Origin: Luzula sylvatica
Taxonomy: Eukaryota > Streptophyta > Magnoliopsida > Poales > Juncaceae
Direction: 5' to 3'
Assembly (NCBI GenBank): GCA_946800325.1
Contig: OX326956.1
Coordinates: 14,611,167-14,675,166, forward strand
DNA length: 64,000 nt
Shown here: piece by piece, positions 47,228 through 58,859 of the stretch
Layout: every line of letters begins with the position of its first letter
Position numbering within the stretch: position 1 is the stretch's first letter
Program-made: the position numbers and the translations under genes
The notes under the pieces: generated by a model
The model's input: only the letters and a program-made list of their open reading frames with translations
What the model was told of the DNA's origin: nothing
Database searches by the model: none

Positions 47228-49609
47228 CCGGGGGATGAGTAGAACGGCTCTATTTTAATTAGTATAATTTTACTGTTCTATCTGTTTTCCTGTTCTGCCA
47301 CGTCATCAAGAAGATACCAGCCGTCCGATCGAGCTGTAATTTTTCTAGACGAATCAGAACCGTTCGTTTATTTCTGAACCTGGTCTACATACACCGTGCT
47401 AAATTAACTAATTTTAAATAGTTCGGATCACTATGAACCAAGTTCATTCAATGTGTTTGGCATGACAACAAATATATCTCCTCTTTCTCTCTCCTCTCTC
47501 CTGACCACAAAAACTCCACCAGAAACAAAAACCCTAGCTGGCGAGAGCAGTGCGATTTTGGAGCGATTTAGGCCATTTTTCGAGCGATTTCGGCGGCCGG
47601 TGTGACGCTGGCTTAGAGGCTGGCCTGGGTAAACCCTAGACAACGCGGGAGAGCGAAAGAAAAAACCTAGCCAGCAAGAACGGTGCGATTTTCAAGCCCT
47701 TGCGACGGACACACAGCGGAAACGAAACCCTGCCTATGTGTTCATTGTTTCTTCGTTCCATTTCCGCTGGGCAGAAAAACAGATTTTTACGACAACGATT
47801 TCACGTTTGCTGAAGGTAATTCTTTTTCTGTTCGATTTTTTCACTTCACTTTGTTGTGTAGTTAGTTGCTTGCTTGATTCATGTTCGATTTGTGCATGAA
47901 TTTGTGCATTTTGCTGGTTGTTTTTGCGTTTCCATACAAATTTCACTCCTAGGGTTTTTTTGGGATTGGTTTTTCTGTCTTTGTTGGCTGAATCAAAAGG
48001 AAAATAGATTTTTTGTTCTAATTATTTTACTGTTTCGTATTTTTCCTAATTATTCGCCAAATCCCTGCTTTTGACTCGCAGCAAGTCAAAATCCATGCTC
48101 CAACCACGGTGAAACGCCTCTCCTCTGATCCCATTACTGCTGTTCTTCATCAAGGAGTCACGCATCGGCATCTCCTGCTACTTGCTTCAGATCAGGTACG
48201 TACGGGTTGCGGCTTGATTACTGCCAGGCCTATTCCAGAAAGGTGTATATTATTTTCATTAATCTGTAGTTAATGACAAATTTATCATAATCAATCGATT
48301 AGCTTTTCGGTTTAGGGTTCGATATTGATTGTTGTATGCTTTGACATGTATCACTCTTTACAAACCTAAACCTTAATTAGTGTGCCAATTTGTCAGCGTT
48401 ATCATTCTAATTGAAATCTTATGTTATTTGAATTGCGGGCATATGTTCTGATATATCTGTTATTTTCTGGGGATGATTTCAGCGACCATGAGCTTACTGC
48501 CTGTCAACATACTGGCCACAAAAAAGATTCAGTCGAGTTTATTTGTTGCAAATAAAAAAAAATAGATTTGTTTTCTAATATACCTTTTATCATACTATTA
48601 TAGCTTATTTTACATAGTCATAACTTTGATTTATCATTTAAAGGGCAGTGGTCCATACAATGGTGGAGGTTTTATTTCTTTGTTGATCTAGCAAAAAGAA
48701 GGTGATTTACATTTAATTTTAGTTGATTCAGAGTTCATTAGACTTAATTGGTATGCATTTTTGTTTAGGTCCTTTGAATGAGACTTCATTTCAATTCAAT
48801 TAGTCAAATAACAATTGAAATTTCATAGCTGTTTTTTTTTTCTTCTTTTTCTTTTTTCATGGCATTTACATATAGGCGGGATGAAGTAGGATTGATGATG
48901 GTGTAGTCCTGGTAGCAAACTCGAATCAATTGGAGGTGGAAGGTATTATAATTAGATTATCCTTTTTGAAAGGTATTTTGGAAGCAAAAACATACACAAA
49001 GACCTTCATACTAATTTGAAAAAACTCAATTATTATAATTGGAATTTGTATTCTGAATAACAATGGGTTGCTTTATATGTTTGACAAACTCGGATCATTC
49101 ATGCCGAAATCTGCTCATATGACCCGTTCTGATTCAAATTTTTTTTTTGTCATGTTTTTTTTGTGGATACAAAATGAGGTGTTAACACGATGCTTTCTCT
49201 GGACTTGACATTTCTCTTTGGTTGACAGAATTATTAAGTTCATGCTTGGTAGTTTGCTTTGTTATGTTTAAATTATGGATGAAAGTTGGTTTCGTGCATT
49301 ACGATTGTTTTGTCGGAATTGTGATGCATACTCTTACGGGTGGCAATAATTCAACATTCGATAGTTTGCTATTGATATGGCAGCGAGAACAGTATTCTTT
49401 GATGTTTCTTTGTTTTGTGCTTGGATTGGAAATGAAATATTTTTCCATGTGAAACTGACGTATACAATGGTATTCGCTCAATTTATTCAATAGGTCAGCT
49501 AGAATAAATTGTCTACAATAATGTTTCCTCTTTTATGAAGACCACAATTTAATAAAATATATCACAAAAAGACGTGATGCCCCGCGCAATTGCGCGGGAG
49601 TATTGCTAG
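47228..49609 (+). mobile_element. Helitron with gene-like interior; 3' end certain, 5' end not
   Basis: A CCCGCGCAATTGCGCGGG hairpin (49581-49598) and CTAG (49606-49609) followed by T form the 3' end. Upstream sequence from about 47270 looks genic: TCTCTC-rich leader, AAACCCTAG motifs and exon/intron-like structure. The start is placed after the G run for convenience only. Confidence 0.55.
48082..48195 (+). other. Possible captured exon of unknown gene
   Basis: TTTTGACTCGCAG|CAAGTC and ATCAG|GTACGTACG are good plant splice sites. The 114 bases between are open in one frame (38 codons, containing HAPTTVKRLSSDP). I do not recognise the protein. It probably belongs to a transduplicated gene piece within the Helitron. 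Confidence 0.35.
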
Positions 49610-51214
49610 TAATGATAAATTCTGAAAACATTTGAATAAAACATGATTGGTATTTGTACCGATCAATATACTTGGTAAATGTGCTAGGAAATATGGTATT
49701 AATTTGATTTGCAACAGAAAATGGCTACTACAATTTTGGTACATGTGATTTGCTATATTACCGGTAGTCCGGTACAAGAATTTATATCCAATATCAGAGT
49801 TCTTTCTTTCATTCAGTCTGTATTGAAGAGCAAGAAATCTTAGTAGAGAGAGGAGTGATAAAAAAAGAGAGTTTTGGCAAGCGATGAACAGTTTCGCCGA
49901 GTAAACAAAATAATATATGAACATTTTCGAATAACTTCAAAATCACAAAAGGGTAGATGGAACCCTAGATCAACAATTTTTTCGAGTACAAAGAGCATAG
50001 AGGAGAAACGAGCAGTAGTTTTGGCGAGCAAATCTATTCTGGTGAGAACGAGAAAAAGGAAATGAAATGAGAAAGAGGGGATGCGCCATCGCCATGAATT
50101 TCTTTTGGAGAGAGAAAAAGGAAATTAAATGAGCTATGGCTTTGTTTTGGAAATAAGCATGTGAAATATAATTGTTTTGGAAATAATATTTGAGATCAGA
50201 AAGAGACAAACGGAAGACACATTTTTCCGTCCATCACCAAATTATCATCATATCTCAAATTGAATCGGATGGTTAAAACCTCTCAAGTACACAAAGCAAA
50301 ATACTTAATTAAGTACTTTTGCTTTAGTACTTAATTAAGTATTTTGATTAGCGTACTTAATACTTTTGGCCCGTTCGATTGAATTGAGATGCCTTTGATG
50401 CGAAACTGATGATTGACGGAAAGATAGGGTGTCTTCCTTCCGTTTGCCATATCTCCTACTTGATATGATTTTTATTTCCAAAACAATCGTCTCCATAGAC
50501 CTTTATTCATATTCTTAGCCATGACATGTTTTCCTTTCTCTCAAAAAATCAGCACGGTCCCACCTCATCCTCTTCTCTAGTCGCCAACAGAAGCTACTTC
50601 TCCCTGTACGGCTCGCATCTGATCTATCTTCGCTTCTCTCCTGTACGACTCCCTTAATGTCACTCCTGCCTCCCCTCTCCGGTTGTGGAAACCTTAGGAT
50701 CCCCTTATCTCGTAATTGGCTCCCCACATATCAAGATTTCAAAGCTCTAGCACCCCCTCTAATATGAGATATCATGTTTCTTCCTTCTTCCAGATTCAAT
50801 GAAGTAACAAATTTTTTCGAAAAGGTGAAATATTACATGTACAAGAATTTATATCCAATGACCGTTTTTTCATTCAGTATGTACTGATACGAGAATTTGC
50901 ACACTAATTGGTACATATAACTTGATTGATTGCCTGTACAACAATTATATGTAACATAAAGGTTCTTTTCATTCAATCCGTGATTGTATAGAAATTGTAA
51001 TATAATTGGTACATGTGATTTGAATAATTACTAGTACAAGATGTAATCATCACTCTATTTCATATCATTTCAAAATTCATCGTTACATAATTCACATTTA
51101 TACAATGCATACATCTTGATTATATTCTTTCAAACAATAACATATATCTAAATCCTAGATTTGTCGTACAACTTGGTCCAAGGCATCCCTTTTATTCTTT
51201 CATGATGTTCACAG

Positions 51215-51355
51215 GACTGGACAAGCTGCCTTCAAGATGCGTCTTCTCTTCAGCTTTCAAGATGCATCAATCTCTTGAGCCTTCAAGATGCCTCGATTCT
51301 TCTGGCTTCAAAATAATTTGACACACAGCTCAAGACGCGTCGATCTCTGGAGCAA
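51215..51355. repeat. Minisatellite, inverted relative to element A
   Basis: About four units of CCTTCAAGATGCRTCGATCT type. Confidence 0.75.
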
Positions 51356-51415
51356 AAATAAAAATATAACATCATTATTCGTCTAATATAACAAAAATAA
51401 TCTGACACACAGCTT

Positions 51416-51799
51416 TGTTAGAATTTGGACTTCATTTATAAACAAAGACCAAAAATGGCTTCTTTATTAAAATGGCCCCTTAATTAAAATAGAACGGAGA
51501 GAGAGAGAGAGTCAGGGGCAATTGCCCCTTTAATTTTCTTATAAAATTCTCTATCTTCCAATTCGTACAGATTACATGGGTTTATATAGGAACCTTATTC
51601 ATCCCCCTTACACACACCATTTCAACCATACATCATATCTATCTAAATTCTAGATACTTATATTCAAATAGACACCTATTTATTACAAGATACATCTCAC
51701 TTAATTAATCTAGACAATTCTAATAATTATCCTAATTATCCTGCCCATTAATTAATAATAATAATATTAATTAATATATTAAAAACATTAATTTTAATA
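51416..51799 (-). repeat. 3' LTR of TRIM-like element, short (GA)n
   Basis: 384 bp; about eight GA units at 51497-51511. Confidence 0.88.
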
Positions 51800-52368
51800 C
51801 TCCCCCTTAATGTTTTTTTTCGTTATTTTTTTTTTTGTTCTCGATACTCCCCCGTGATTTTTTTTCCGTCACGCTCGTCTATTTTCCTTTTTTTTTTTTT
51901 AATCGGCTTTTTTTTTTTCGAATCGTCCTTTTTTCGGATCATCTTTTTCGAATCGTCTTTTACCGAATCGTCCTCTTTTTTCTTCATCGAAATTGAGTTG
52001 CGAAACTTGTGGGAACCCGAACATACCGTCTTGGGTTGTCGTGGGCTTCTCCTACTCCAAATTTCTGCTGAACTCGATAAATCGATAATGAGTTGTGAAG
52101 TTCGTGTGAGCCCAAGTACATAACCTTCTTGGTTGTCTTGGTGACTCCTCCTCCGACTTCTACTAAACTCGATAATTCGGAAATGAGTTGTGAAGTTCGT
52201 GTGAGCCCAAGTACATAACCTATTTGGTTGTCTTGGTGACTCCTTCTCCGACTTCTACTAAACTCGATAACCGTCGTTTTTTTTTTTATATAACCGTCGC
52301 TCGATAACCGCCGCTCGATAATCGTCGATTTAGATAACCGTCAATCGATAACCTTGGCTCTGATACCA

Positions 52369-52446
52369 TGTTAGAATTTGGACTTCATTTATAAACAAAG
52401 ACCAAAAATGGCTTCTTTATTAAAATGGCCCCTTAATTAAAATAGA

Positions 52447-52544
<98 letters not shown>

Positions 52545-52827
52545 GGGCAATTGCCCCTTTAATTTTCTTATAAAATTCTCTATCTTCCAATTCGTACAGA
52601 TTACATGGGTTTATATAGGAACCTTATTCATCCCCTTACACACACCATTTCAACCATACATCATATCTATCTAAATTCTAGATACTTATATTCAAATAGA
52701 CACCTATTTATTACAAGATACATCTCATTTAATTAATCTAGACAATTCTAATAATTATCCTAATTATCCTGCCCATTAATTAATAATAATAATATTAATT
52801 AATATATTAAAAACATTAATTTTAATA
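52369..52827 (-). repeat. 5' LTR of TRIM-like element, expanded (GA)n
   Basis: 459 bp; differs from its partner almost only by about 46 GA units (52449-52540) against eight. Confidence 0.88.
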
Positions 52828-53524
52828 AGCTCAACATAATTTGAAGTCTGGGATATTATGCAAGTATTGTTTATTCAATCAAGAAACTGAATAAATATAG
52901 CAAACATATTTAGCAATTTCTAATTAGTGTTACTTAGCAAGGATGGATACTGGGTTAAACAAGAATTGAAGAGACATGAAACGTGTACAATGAATTGAAA
53001 CCAAGTAGAAAGTAATAGCATCGGGCATAAGTTATATGGGAATAAGGGGTACTAGATGTATCAATTTAATTCACCAGGGAGTTTCAGCAGATGAACAGTT
53101 TCGCCGAGTAAACAAAACAATAGATGAACATTTTCGAATAACTTCAAAATTACAAAAGGATAGATGAAACCCTAGATAAACAATTTTTTTTAGTAGAAAG
53201 AACACAGAGGAGAAACGAGCAGTAGTTTTGGCGAGCAAATATGTTCTAGTGAGAACGAGAAAAAGGAAATGAAATGAGAAAGAGGAAATGCGCCATCAAT
53301 TTGCTTTGGAGAGAGAAAAAGAAAATGAATTGAGTTGTGGTTTTGTTTTGGAAATAAGCATGTGAAATATAGTTGTTTTGGAAATAATATTTGGGATGAG
53401 AAAGAAGCTAACGGAAGACACATATTTCCGTCCATCACCAAATTACCATCATATCTCGAATAGAATCGTACGGTTAAAACCTCTTAAGTACACTAATCAA
53501 AATATTTAATTAAGTACTTTAGCT

Positions 53525-53529
<5 letters not shown>

Positions 53530-53596
<67 letters not shown>
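53530..53596. repeat. (CT)n(TA)n(GA)n palindromic microsatellite
   Basis: The run is itself an inverted repeat and joins elements B and C, whose facing ends both read AGCTTTT/AAAAGCT. Confidence 0.95.
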
Positions 53597-53600
<4 letters not shown>

Positions 53601-53796
53601 AGCTAACGTACTCAATTAAGTAAATTAACAACCATACTTAAGCATCATAAGCCGTCCGATTTAATTTGATGATGCTGAGGATATGTGATGACGGACGGAA
53701 TAAATATTCCTTTCGTTTACAATTGTTAGCTTAATTAGGTAACATAGATATATTACTTCAATTTGTAATTGTGTGTTTAATTAGGCAAGTCACTAA

Positions 53797-54169
53797 AGGG
53801 CCGTTTGGTTGAAGTTTTGAAATATGCCTTGGAATATTATATGTCAAGGAATTCAATTCCGTGGAATAGTATTCCATGACATATATAATAGTCATGTTTG
53901 GTTGATGCATATTATTTTCCTACAAATTTAGAAACTATGTGAAATAAATACATTTTTTGGAATAATTTTAGTTTTTAATATTTGAAGAGATAGAATGTCC
54001 ATGGGAATGGAGAAAAGCCACCAATTTTGGTGGTAATCCTAGAAATATGCCCATGGACATCGTGGATGACGTTACTTTATTACCTGATGTCTGAACCAAA
54101 CATGGGAATGGAATAAATTATGATGGATGCCAAGGCATAGTAATTTCAAAGCACGAACCAAACGCCCCT
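53797..54169. mobile_element. Tourist-like (PIF/Harbinger) MITE nested in element C, 373 bp
   Basis: The termini AGGGCCGTTTGG and CCAAACGCCCCT, flanked by TAA (53794-53796 and 54170-54172), fit PIF/Harbinger MITEs. The opposite arm of element C keeps the unoccupied site with a single TAA (complement at 55557-55559). Confidence 0.9.
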
Positions 54170-54302
54170 TAAGACCTTTATTTTTCATGGTTGTTTCTCG
54201 CTCTCCCTCTACCAGTTCTTTGTCCCTCTCCAAACATAAGTTTGCAAAAACATATATTATTTTCATGGTTGTTTTTCTTTGCAAGAACCAGAAGTTCGAT
54301 TG

Positions 54303-54824
54303 ACGGCTCGCATCGAATGCACTACTGCCGCTCGACCTCTTGGTACCGCTCTTCGGTTTCTCCCAGATGAAGCTCGATCGACTTTACGAACGGCTCGCAT
54401 CGAATGCGCTCCTGCCGATCGACCTCTTGGTACCGCTCTTCGGTTTCTCCCAGAAGAAGCTCGATCGACTTTACGAACGGCTCACATCGAATGCACTACT
54501 GCCGCTCGACCTCTTGGTACCGCTCTTCGGTTTCTCCCAGAAGAAGCTCGATCAACTTTACGAACGGCTCGCATCGAATGCACTACTGCCGCTCGACCTC
54601 TTGGTACCGCTCTTCGGTTTCTCCCAGAAGAAGCTCGATCAACTTTACGAACGGCTCGCATCGAATGCACTGCTGCCGCTCGACCTCTTGGTACCGCTCT
54701 TCGGTTTCTCCCAGAAGAAGCTCGATCGACTTTACGAACGGCTCGCATCGAATGCACTCCTGCCGCTCGACCTCTTGGTACCGTTCTTCGGTTTCTCCGA
54801 GAAGAAGCTCGACCTTACGACTCT
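54303..54824. repeat. Minisatellite, six 87-bp units
   Basis: Units start at 54303, 54390, 54477, 54564, 54651 and 54738 (ACGGCTCGCATCGAATGC). Because 87 is 29 codons, three plus-strand frames and two minus-strand frames stay open; I do not regard any as a gene. The opposite arm of element C has about one unit plus a ~33-bp internal duplication (55360-55425). Confidence 0.92.
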
Positions 54825-55754
54825 TCTCGAATGCTGCCACCAACCTCTTCGTCCATTGAAAAATTATATATCATAATTATAATTGGAAAAGTACATAAAT
54901 ATAATTAACCTAACCGCTCATTGTGTTTATATTCATTTATCTTTTCTAGTATATTACTTGTGAGACCATTTTACACTCTTGTAATCGCCAAATATAAAAA
55001 ATGTATTTTTCAGGCAATATTTTGCATGGCCATGTTTTACTTGTTGCATAGCTAAACGTTTCGTATCAATATCATTTTACACTCGTGCAATGTTGTCTTC
55101 CCTGTTTACTTAATAATTTGATAATACACATCATTTTTTTCGTATTTTTCACATGTAGTTTTGTGTGAAATCCACTTTTTCTTTTCCAAAAAAGTTATTT
55201 GAGAAAAGACTCAGCTTGTCGCGGTATTGCATGTCAAAATCCGCCAGATAATGCACTCCTAACTCTTAGATTGATCTAGAGAGAATCGAAGATGAGTACA
55301 AGGAGATTAGCGGCTAGAGAGCATTCGAAAAGAGTCGTAAGGTCGAGCTTCTTCTGGGAGAAACAGAAGAGTGGCAGAAGTGCATTCGATACAGAAGAGT
55401 GGCAGAAGTGCATTCGATACGATTCTTCGGTCCAACTTTTGGTTCTTAGAGAGAAAAAAATCATGAAAATAATATAGGTTTCTACAAACTTATTTTTGGA
55501 GAGGGACAAAGAACTGGTAGAGGGAGAGCGAGGAACAACCATGAAAAATAAAGGTCTTAGTGACTTGCCTAATTAAACAAACAATTGCAAATTGAAGTAA
55601 TATATCTATGTTACCTAATTAAGCTAACAATTGTAAACGGAAGGAATATTTATTCCGTCTGTCATCACATATCCTCAGTATCATCAGATTAAATCGGACG
55701 GCTTATGATGCTTAAGTACGGTTGTTAATTTACTTAATTGAGTACGTTAGCTTT

Positions 55755-55756
<2 letters not shown>

Positions 55757-55811
<55 letters not shown>
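55757..55811. repeat. (CT)n(TA)n microsatellite between C and D
   Basis: Four CT units, then about 24 TA units. Confidence 0.95.
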
Positions 55812-55813
<2 letters not shown>

Positions 55814-56593
55814 GGGCGGTTCAATGGAGTTCTTATTTGTAGTTCTTATTTGGAGTCCAAATCTTAACCCTTAATCTAACTATGATGAATGGACTGGATT
55901 TAAGAGAATCACCCGTTGCCCTAAAAATGTAGGGTTACCCTAACGAGAGTGAAGACTCCCAGCCTTCCCTAAACTTTTGCCTTCTCTCTCGCCATGCCAC
56001 TGCCTCTCTCAATCAATCAAGCTTTTACCATAGCTCGCCATGGATCCCAGCGACCTTGCTTGTTCGATCGAGTCCACTTAAATTTCTCTCCAACTATCGA
56101 GTTTCCTGGAGTGATCGTTTGTGGAAGAGCTCTCTCTCTCTCTCTCTCTATTGCGATAAAGAAGGAGTCATCTCATCTCTCCCCCCAGACTGTCGAAGGA
56201 CTCAACATATCTCCCTCTTACGCGAATGACGAAGAACTTTAGGGTTCTCATCTCTCTTTTTATCCCATCAAATTGTGTCTTATTCCTCAATTTTTCTACG
56301 AAAATTGTGAAACATATCTCCACTGATTGTTCGCTTTAGCCTCATATTGAACCAATTTTGTCCAATTAACCTTCATTTAAGAGTTGCTTCATCCTTACCC
56401 TCACCTTAATCTACTTTATTTGTCTCAACCATACTGGTCCTATTTGTACCAGTTTCTGTTGGTACCGGATGTACCAATTTTATAAGTTGCTAATGCTTCA
56501 GAAATATAGACTGTAAATCTTCACTTGCAAACCAGAGGGAGCTTATTTCTCAGGCGGAAATGAGAAGTATATATATTAAAACTGCCGTACGAT

Positions 56594-57175
56594 ATGGAAC
56601 GAAGAATCTATATTGAATACAGCACGAGTGCGATTCGACGCGCAGGATTTGTGCTTTACCCATGGACGTTAGCGATCGGGGCAAAAATAGCTCACTTTAA
56701 CTACAAGATGGAAGTGGTTCTGTCAAACTTACCACTCCATGCATGGTGCGAAAGGGAACTAGATGATCTGGTCAAGAACTTCGGGGTAATTATGCACTAT
56801 GGCCCACTCAAATCCTTGGTTGCGGTAAACAAAATCACAGTGGATGTGGTTACAATTGACCCGGAAATCAGACCCCCCTTTCTCTGGGTGCATGGGGGAG
56901 GGTTCACGAGAAAAGTAATGGTGGAGGTGCCAAAAGCAATTCAACACACTTCATACTTTTTTCGAGCTCCGGATACAACACCGTCAGAGGAATACTTTCA
57001 GCGATTAGCGGCAAATCCAATCCCCCCACCGATCAAAGCTAATCGGTTCGAAACAAACTCTCCGCTGTCCGAATATTCCCCAACCGAAATCGACTCCGCG
57101 GGGCCCGATTCAAACTCGAATCGCTCATTCTCTTCTTCCGAACAGAAAAGAATGGAAAAACATAATCTTGAATGA
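56594..57175 (+). CDS. DUF4283-like (LINE ORF1/zinc-knuckle family) protein fragment
   Basis: A 193-residue uninterrupted frame. Residues ~40-75 (NLPLHAWCERELDDLVKNFG) match the pattern of DUF4283-type regions in plant LINE ORF1-like proteins, with the LPLHxWCE core and following KSLVAV strand. The usual CCHC knuckle is not seen and the C-terminal ~70 residues are Ser/Pro-rich without a recognised domain. The ATG is the first in frame, but the true protein may have begun upstream. It lies inside element D and is probably captured or a remnant. The lack of stops over 580 bp is notable amid decayed DNA. Assignment is by motif only. Confidence 0.45.
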   Translation: MERRIYIEYSTSAIRRAGFVLYPWTLAIGAKIAHFNYKMEVVLSNLPLHAWCERELDDLVKNFGVIMHYGPLKSLVAVNKITVDVVTIDPEIRPPFLWVHGGGFTRKVMVEVPKAIQHTSYFFRAPDTTPSEEYFQRLAANPIPPPIKANRFETNSPLSEYSPTEIDSAGPDSNSNRSFSSSEQKRMEKHNLE

Positions 57176-57258
57176 ATGATACCAAATCAAACTTGCACTC
57201 CATCATAAACATTTTGTCGGAAACTGTGGCTACCAGTTGCGACTGGGTCGAATTATAC

Positions 57259-57364
57259 TACACACCCCGCTAATGAACCCCGCAATATACCCCGCATGGG
57301 CTAATTAGGAAGGTAATTAATTCATTAAATTTCCTAATTAATGAATGCGGGGAGAGTGGGGGGT
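57259..57364. mobile_element. Small insertion with 9-bp direct flanks
   Basis: GAATTATAC occurs at 57250-57258 and 57365-57373, around 106 bp whose ends are loosely inverted (ACACACCCCGC against the complement ACCCCCCACTC). It could be a tiny MULE-type MITE. Confidence 0.45.
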
Positions 57365-57679
57365 GAATTATACATTAAAACTCTTATATTACAAACTCAA
57401 AACTCCCGCAGCGTATTTTATTCCATAATCCTGAAAAAAGAAAGTAATTTTAATTATACAAAAGGTCAGCAAAATAACAAATAATTACTATTTACAAATA
57501 ATTACTAATCAAATCCTAGATGAGCCAATAATTACCAATAAGAATTAATCGACCGCCAATTAGGCTTCTAATCAACCCCTAATTAAGCCTCTAATTTATG
57601 AATCAAAATTAATTATCCCATAATTGCCGATAACATAACTAGTACCTATTGAGGCCTATTTTGATCTGATTTTGCTCAA

Positions 57680-57803
57680 TTAACCATGGATATTCGATTT
57701 ATCTCAACCCGTCCAATTACTGTTTCTCAATTAACCATGGATATTCGATTTATCTCAACCCGTCCAATTACTGTTTCTCAATTAACCATGGATATTCGAT
57801 TTC
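57680..57803. repeat. 51-bp tandem repeat, 2.4 copies
   Basis: Units starting TTAACCATGGATATTCGATT at 57680, 57731 and 57782, essentially identical. Confidence 0.93.
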
Positions 57804-58254
57804 GCTAGAGTCAGAGTCGAGCTATAGTGAGAAGAGCCGTCGTACTTACTGTTGGTATCCAATCGCCTAGCGAAGAGAGATGCAGAGGTAGAGAGTGGAG
57901 CTGTCGCGCCAGAGGAAGGATGAAGGAGGAAGGAGGAAGGAGGAAGAGGGTGAAGTTCGATCACTCGAGGAAAACTCCGCCGCACCAGAGAGGTCGTGGT
58001 TGGAAGAGGCGGAGAAAATCGTGGCTGGACTCTTTTGGTGAGATGAGAGAGAGACGTAATACAAAGTACAAGCAAAAAGTACAAGCAAGTAGGGCCGTAG
58101 GATGGGGTCAGGGAAAGAGAAGATGTTTCGAGCAAGGGCTAAATATTGGGCAGCGTTTGTTTCTATCTAAACCTCAGCCGTCCATTAAAATTAATTGAAA
58201 GGCTCTGATTTGGACTCCAAATAAAAATTACATATAAGAATTCTATTGAACCGC

Positions 58255-58257
<3 letters not shown>

Positions 58258-58291
<34 letters not shown>
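58258..58291. repeat. (TA)n microsatellite between D and E
   Basis: About 17 TA units. Confidence 0.95.
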
Positions 58292-58296
<5 letters not shown>

Positions 58297-58583
58297 GCTA
58301 AATAGAATCCACGAAAAGAATCCACAATTCGAATCCAAGGACCTAAAAATTAATACATGTACAGGCGGAGGGACTCTTTTATAAATTTCAACACACGGAG
58401 TGACTCTTTTATAAATTTCAACACACGGAGGGGCTCTTTTATAATAACGCAAAGACGGAGGGACCAAAATTTAAATAACATAACCCTCTTTTGTCTCTCT
58501 GCGCTCTCTCTTCCCCACGCTCTCTTTTTCTCCGCGCAAGCACAAACCCACAGCTTAGTAATCGGAGCTAAGCAATCAAACAA

Positions 58584-58786
58584 ATGGCCTCGTCAATGGC
58601 CACCTTAGTAATCGGAGCTCAGTTCTGTTACTCCTCATCCACGACACTCAGTCAGAAATTTCGCCGTCGATTGGTTGCCGTACGAGCAGAAGAAGACATA
58701 AACCCAGAAATTTGCAAGTACGAAGCTAAGGCAATCGATTCCATTGTTGCCAGCGAGCTTGCCAAGCCTCTCACTGCTTATTGTAG
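58584..58786 (+). pseudogene. NEET (CDGSH iron-sulfur) protein exon 1 fragment
   Basis: The frame runs from ATG through a plastid-transit-like Ser-rich start to EEDINPEICKYEAKAIDSIV and LAKPLTAYCR, and ends at a good donor (TGTAG|GTATTC). This matches exon 1 of the plant NEET protein (At5g51720-like), an organellar 2Fe-2S protein. Exon 2, which carries the CDGSH cluster ligands, is absent: sequence after the donor is unrelated. It cannot form a cluster-binding protein. A CT-rich putative promoter/leader precedes it (58490-58540). Confidence 0.8.
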
Positions 58787-58859
58787 GTATTCCCAATTCT
58801 CTTCCCTAAGCTTTAATCTCTGTTAATTTACCCTTTTCCTATTTTCTTCTCGTACAAAG

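Larger units (their letters stand above)
45760..50322. mobile_element. Element A: microsatellite-flanked TIR element with nested Helitron
   Basis: The left end GAAAAGCTAAAGTACTTAAT follows a TA run. The right end (50322 inward, complement) repeats it with small changes (AAAGCAAAAGTACTTAATT). The arms share ~190 bp including GATTGACGGAAAAATA and ATTTCCAAAACAAT. A and B are two copies of one family: left arms 45765-46270 and 50330-50830, right arms 49885-50320 and 53093-53527. It contains a minisatellite, a MITE and a Helitron with gene-like sequence. No transposase seen. Confidence 0.7.
51416..52827 (-). mobile_element. TRIM-like LTR retroelement, 1.4 kb
   Basis: Two direct terminal repeats (51416-51799 and 52369-52827) enclose 569 bp without coding capacity. 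On the minus strand the right repeat is the 5' LTR, ending ...TCTAACA directly before TGGTATCAGAGC (52368-52357), and a purine tract AAGGGGGAG precedes the 3' LTR. The interior has a ~96-bp tandem repeat (AACTCGATAA...GAGTTGTGAAGTTCG at 52070-52265). Flanks AGCTT and AGCTC suggest a 4-5-bp target duplication. It relies on another element's proteins. Confidence 0.85.
50323..53529. mobile_element. Element B: second copy of the A family, with nested TRIM-like element
   Basis: The left arm starts in the shared AGTACTTAATTAAGTA repeat directly against element A's right arm, with no microsatellite between. The right arm ends AAGTACTTTAGCTTTTTT at a (CT)n tract. It shares arms with element A, contains an inverted copy of A's minisatellite and is split by an LTR element at 51416-52827. 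Confidence 0.7.
53597..55756. mobile_element. Element C: long-TIR element between microsatellites
   Basis: The ends read GAAAAGCTAACGTACTCAAT and its complement. The arms align for about 450 bp: 53597-54860 (after removing a nested MITE and extra minisatellite units) against 55756-55300. The spacer of about 430 bp is non-coding. The terminal ten bases equal those of elements A and B. No transposase. Confidence 0.85.
55812..58257. mobile_element. Element D: TIR element carrying an ORF
   Basis: The ends GGCGGTTCAATGGAGTTCTT (from 55815) and its complement (to 58255) match over about 49 bp to GGAGTCCAAATC; TA repeats flank both sides. The interior holds a CT-rich leader-like piece (55940-56240), the ORF at 56594-57175, a small MITE and a 51-bp triplicate. 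Terminal similarity to 19578-20690 shows a family. Confidence 0.8.

Noticed and set aside
54279..54908. Long ORFs in three plus-strand and two minus-strand frames
   Set aside because: They come from an 87-bp minisatellite whose length is a multiple of three; no frame has a recognised domain or start context.
57782..58198. Opposed ORFs of ~120 codons on both strands
   Set aside because: Arg/Lys- and Ser/Leu-rich complements of a purine-rich tract; no domain or splice structure.
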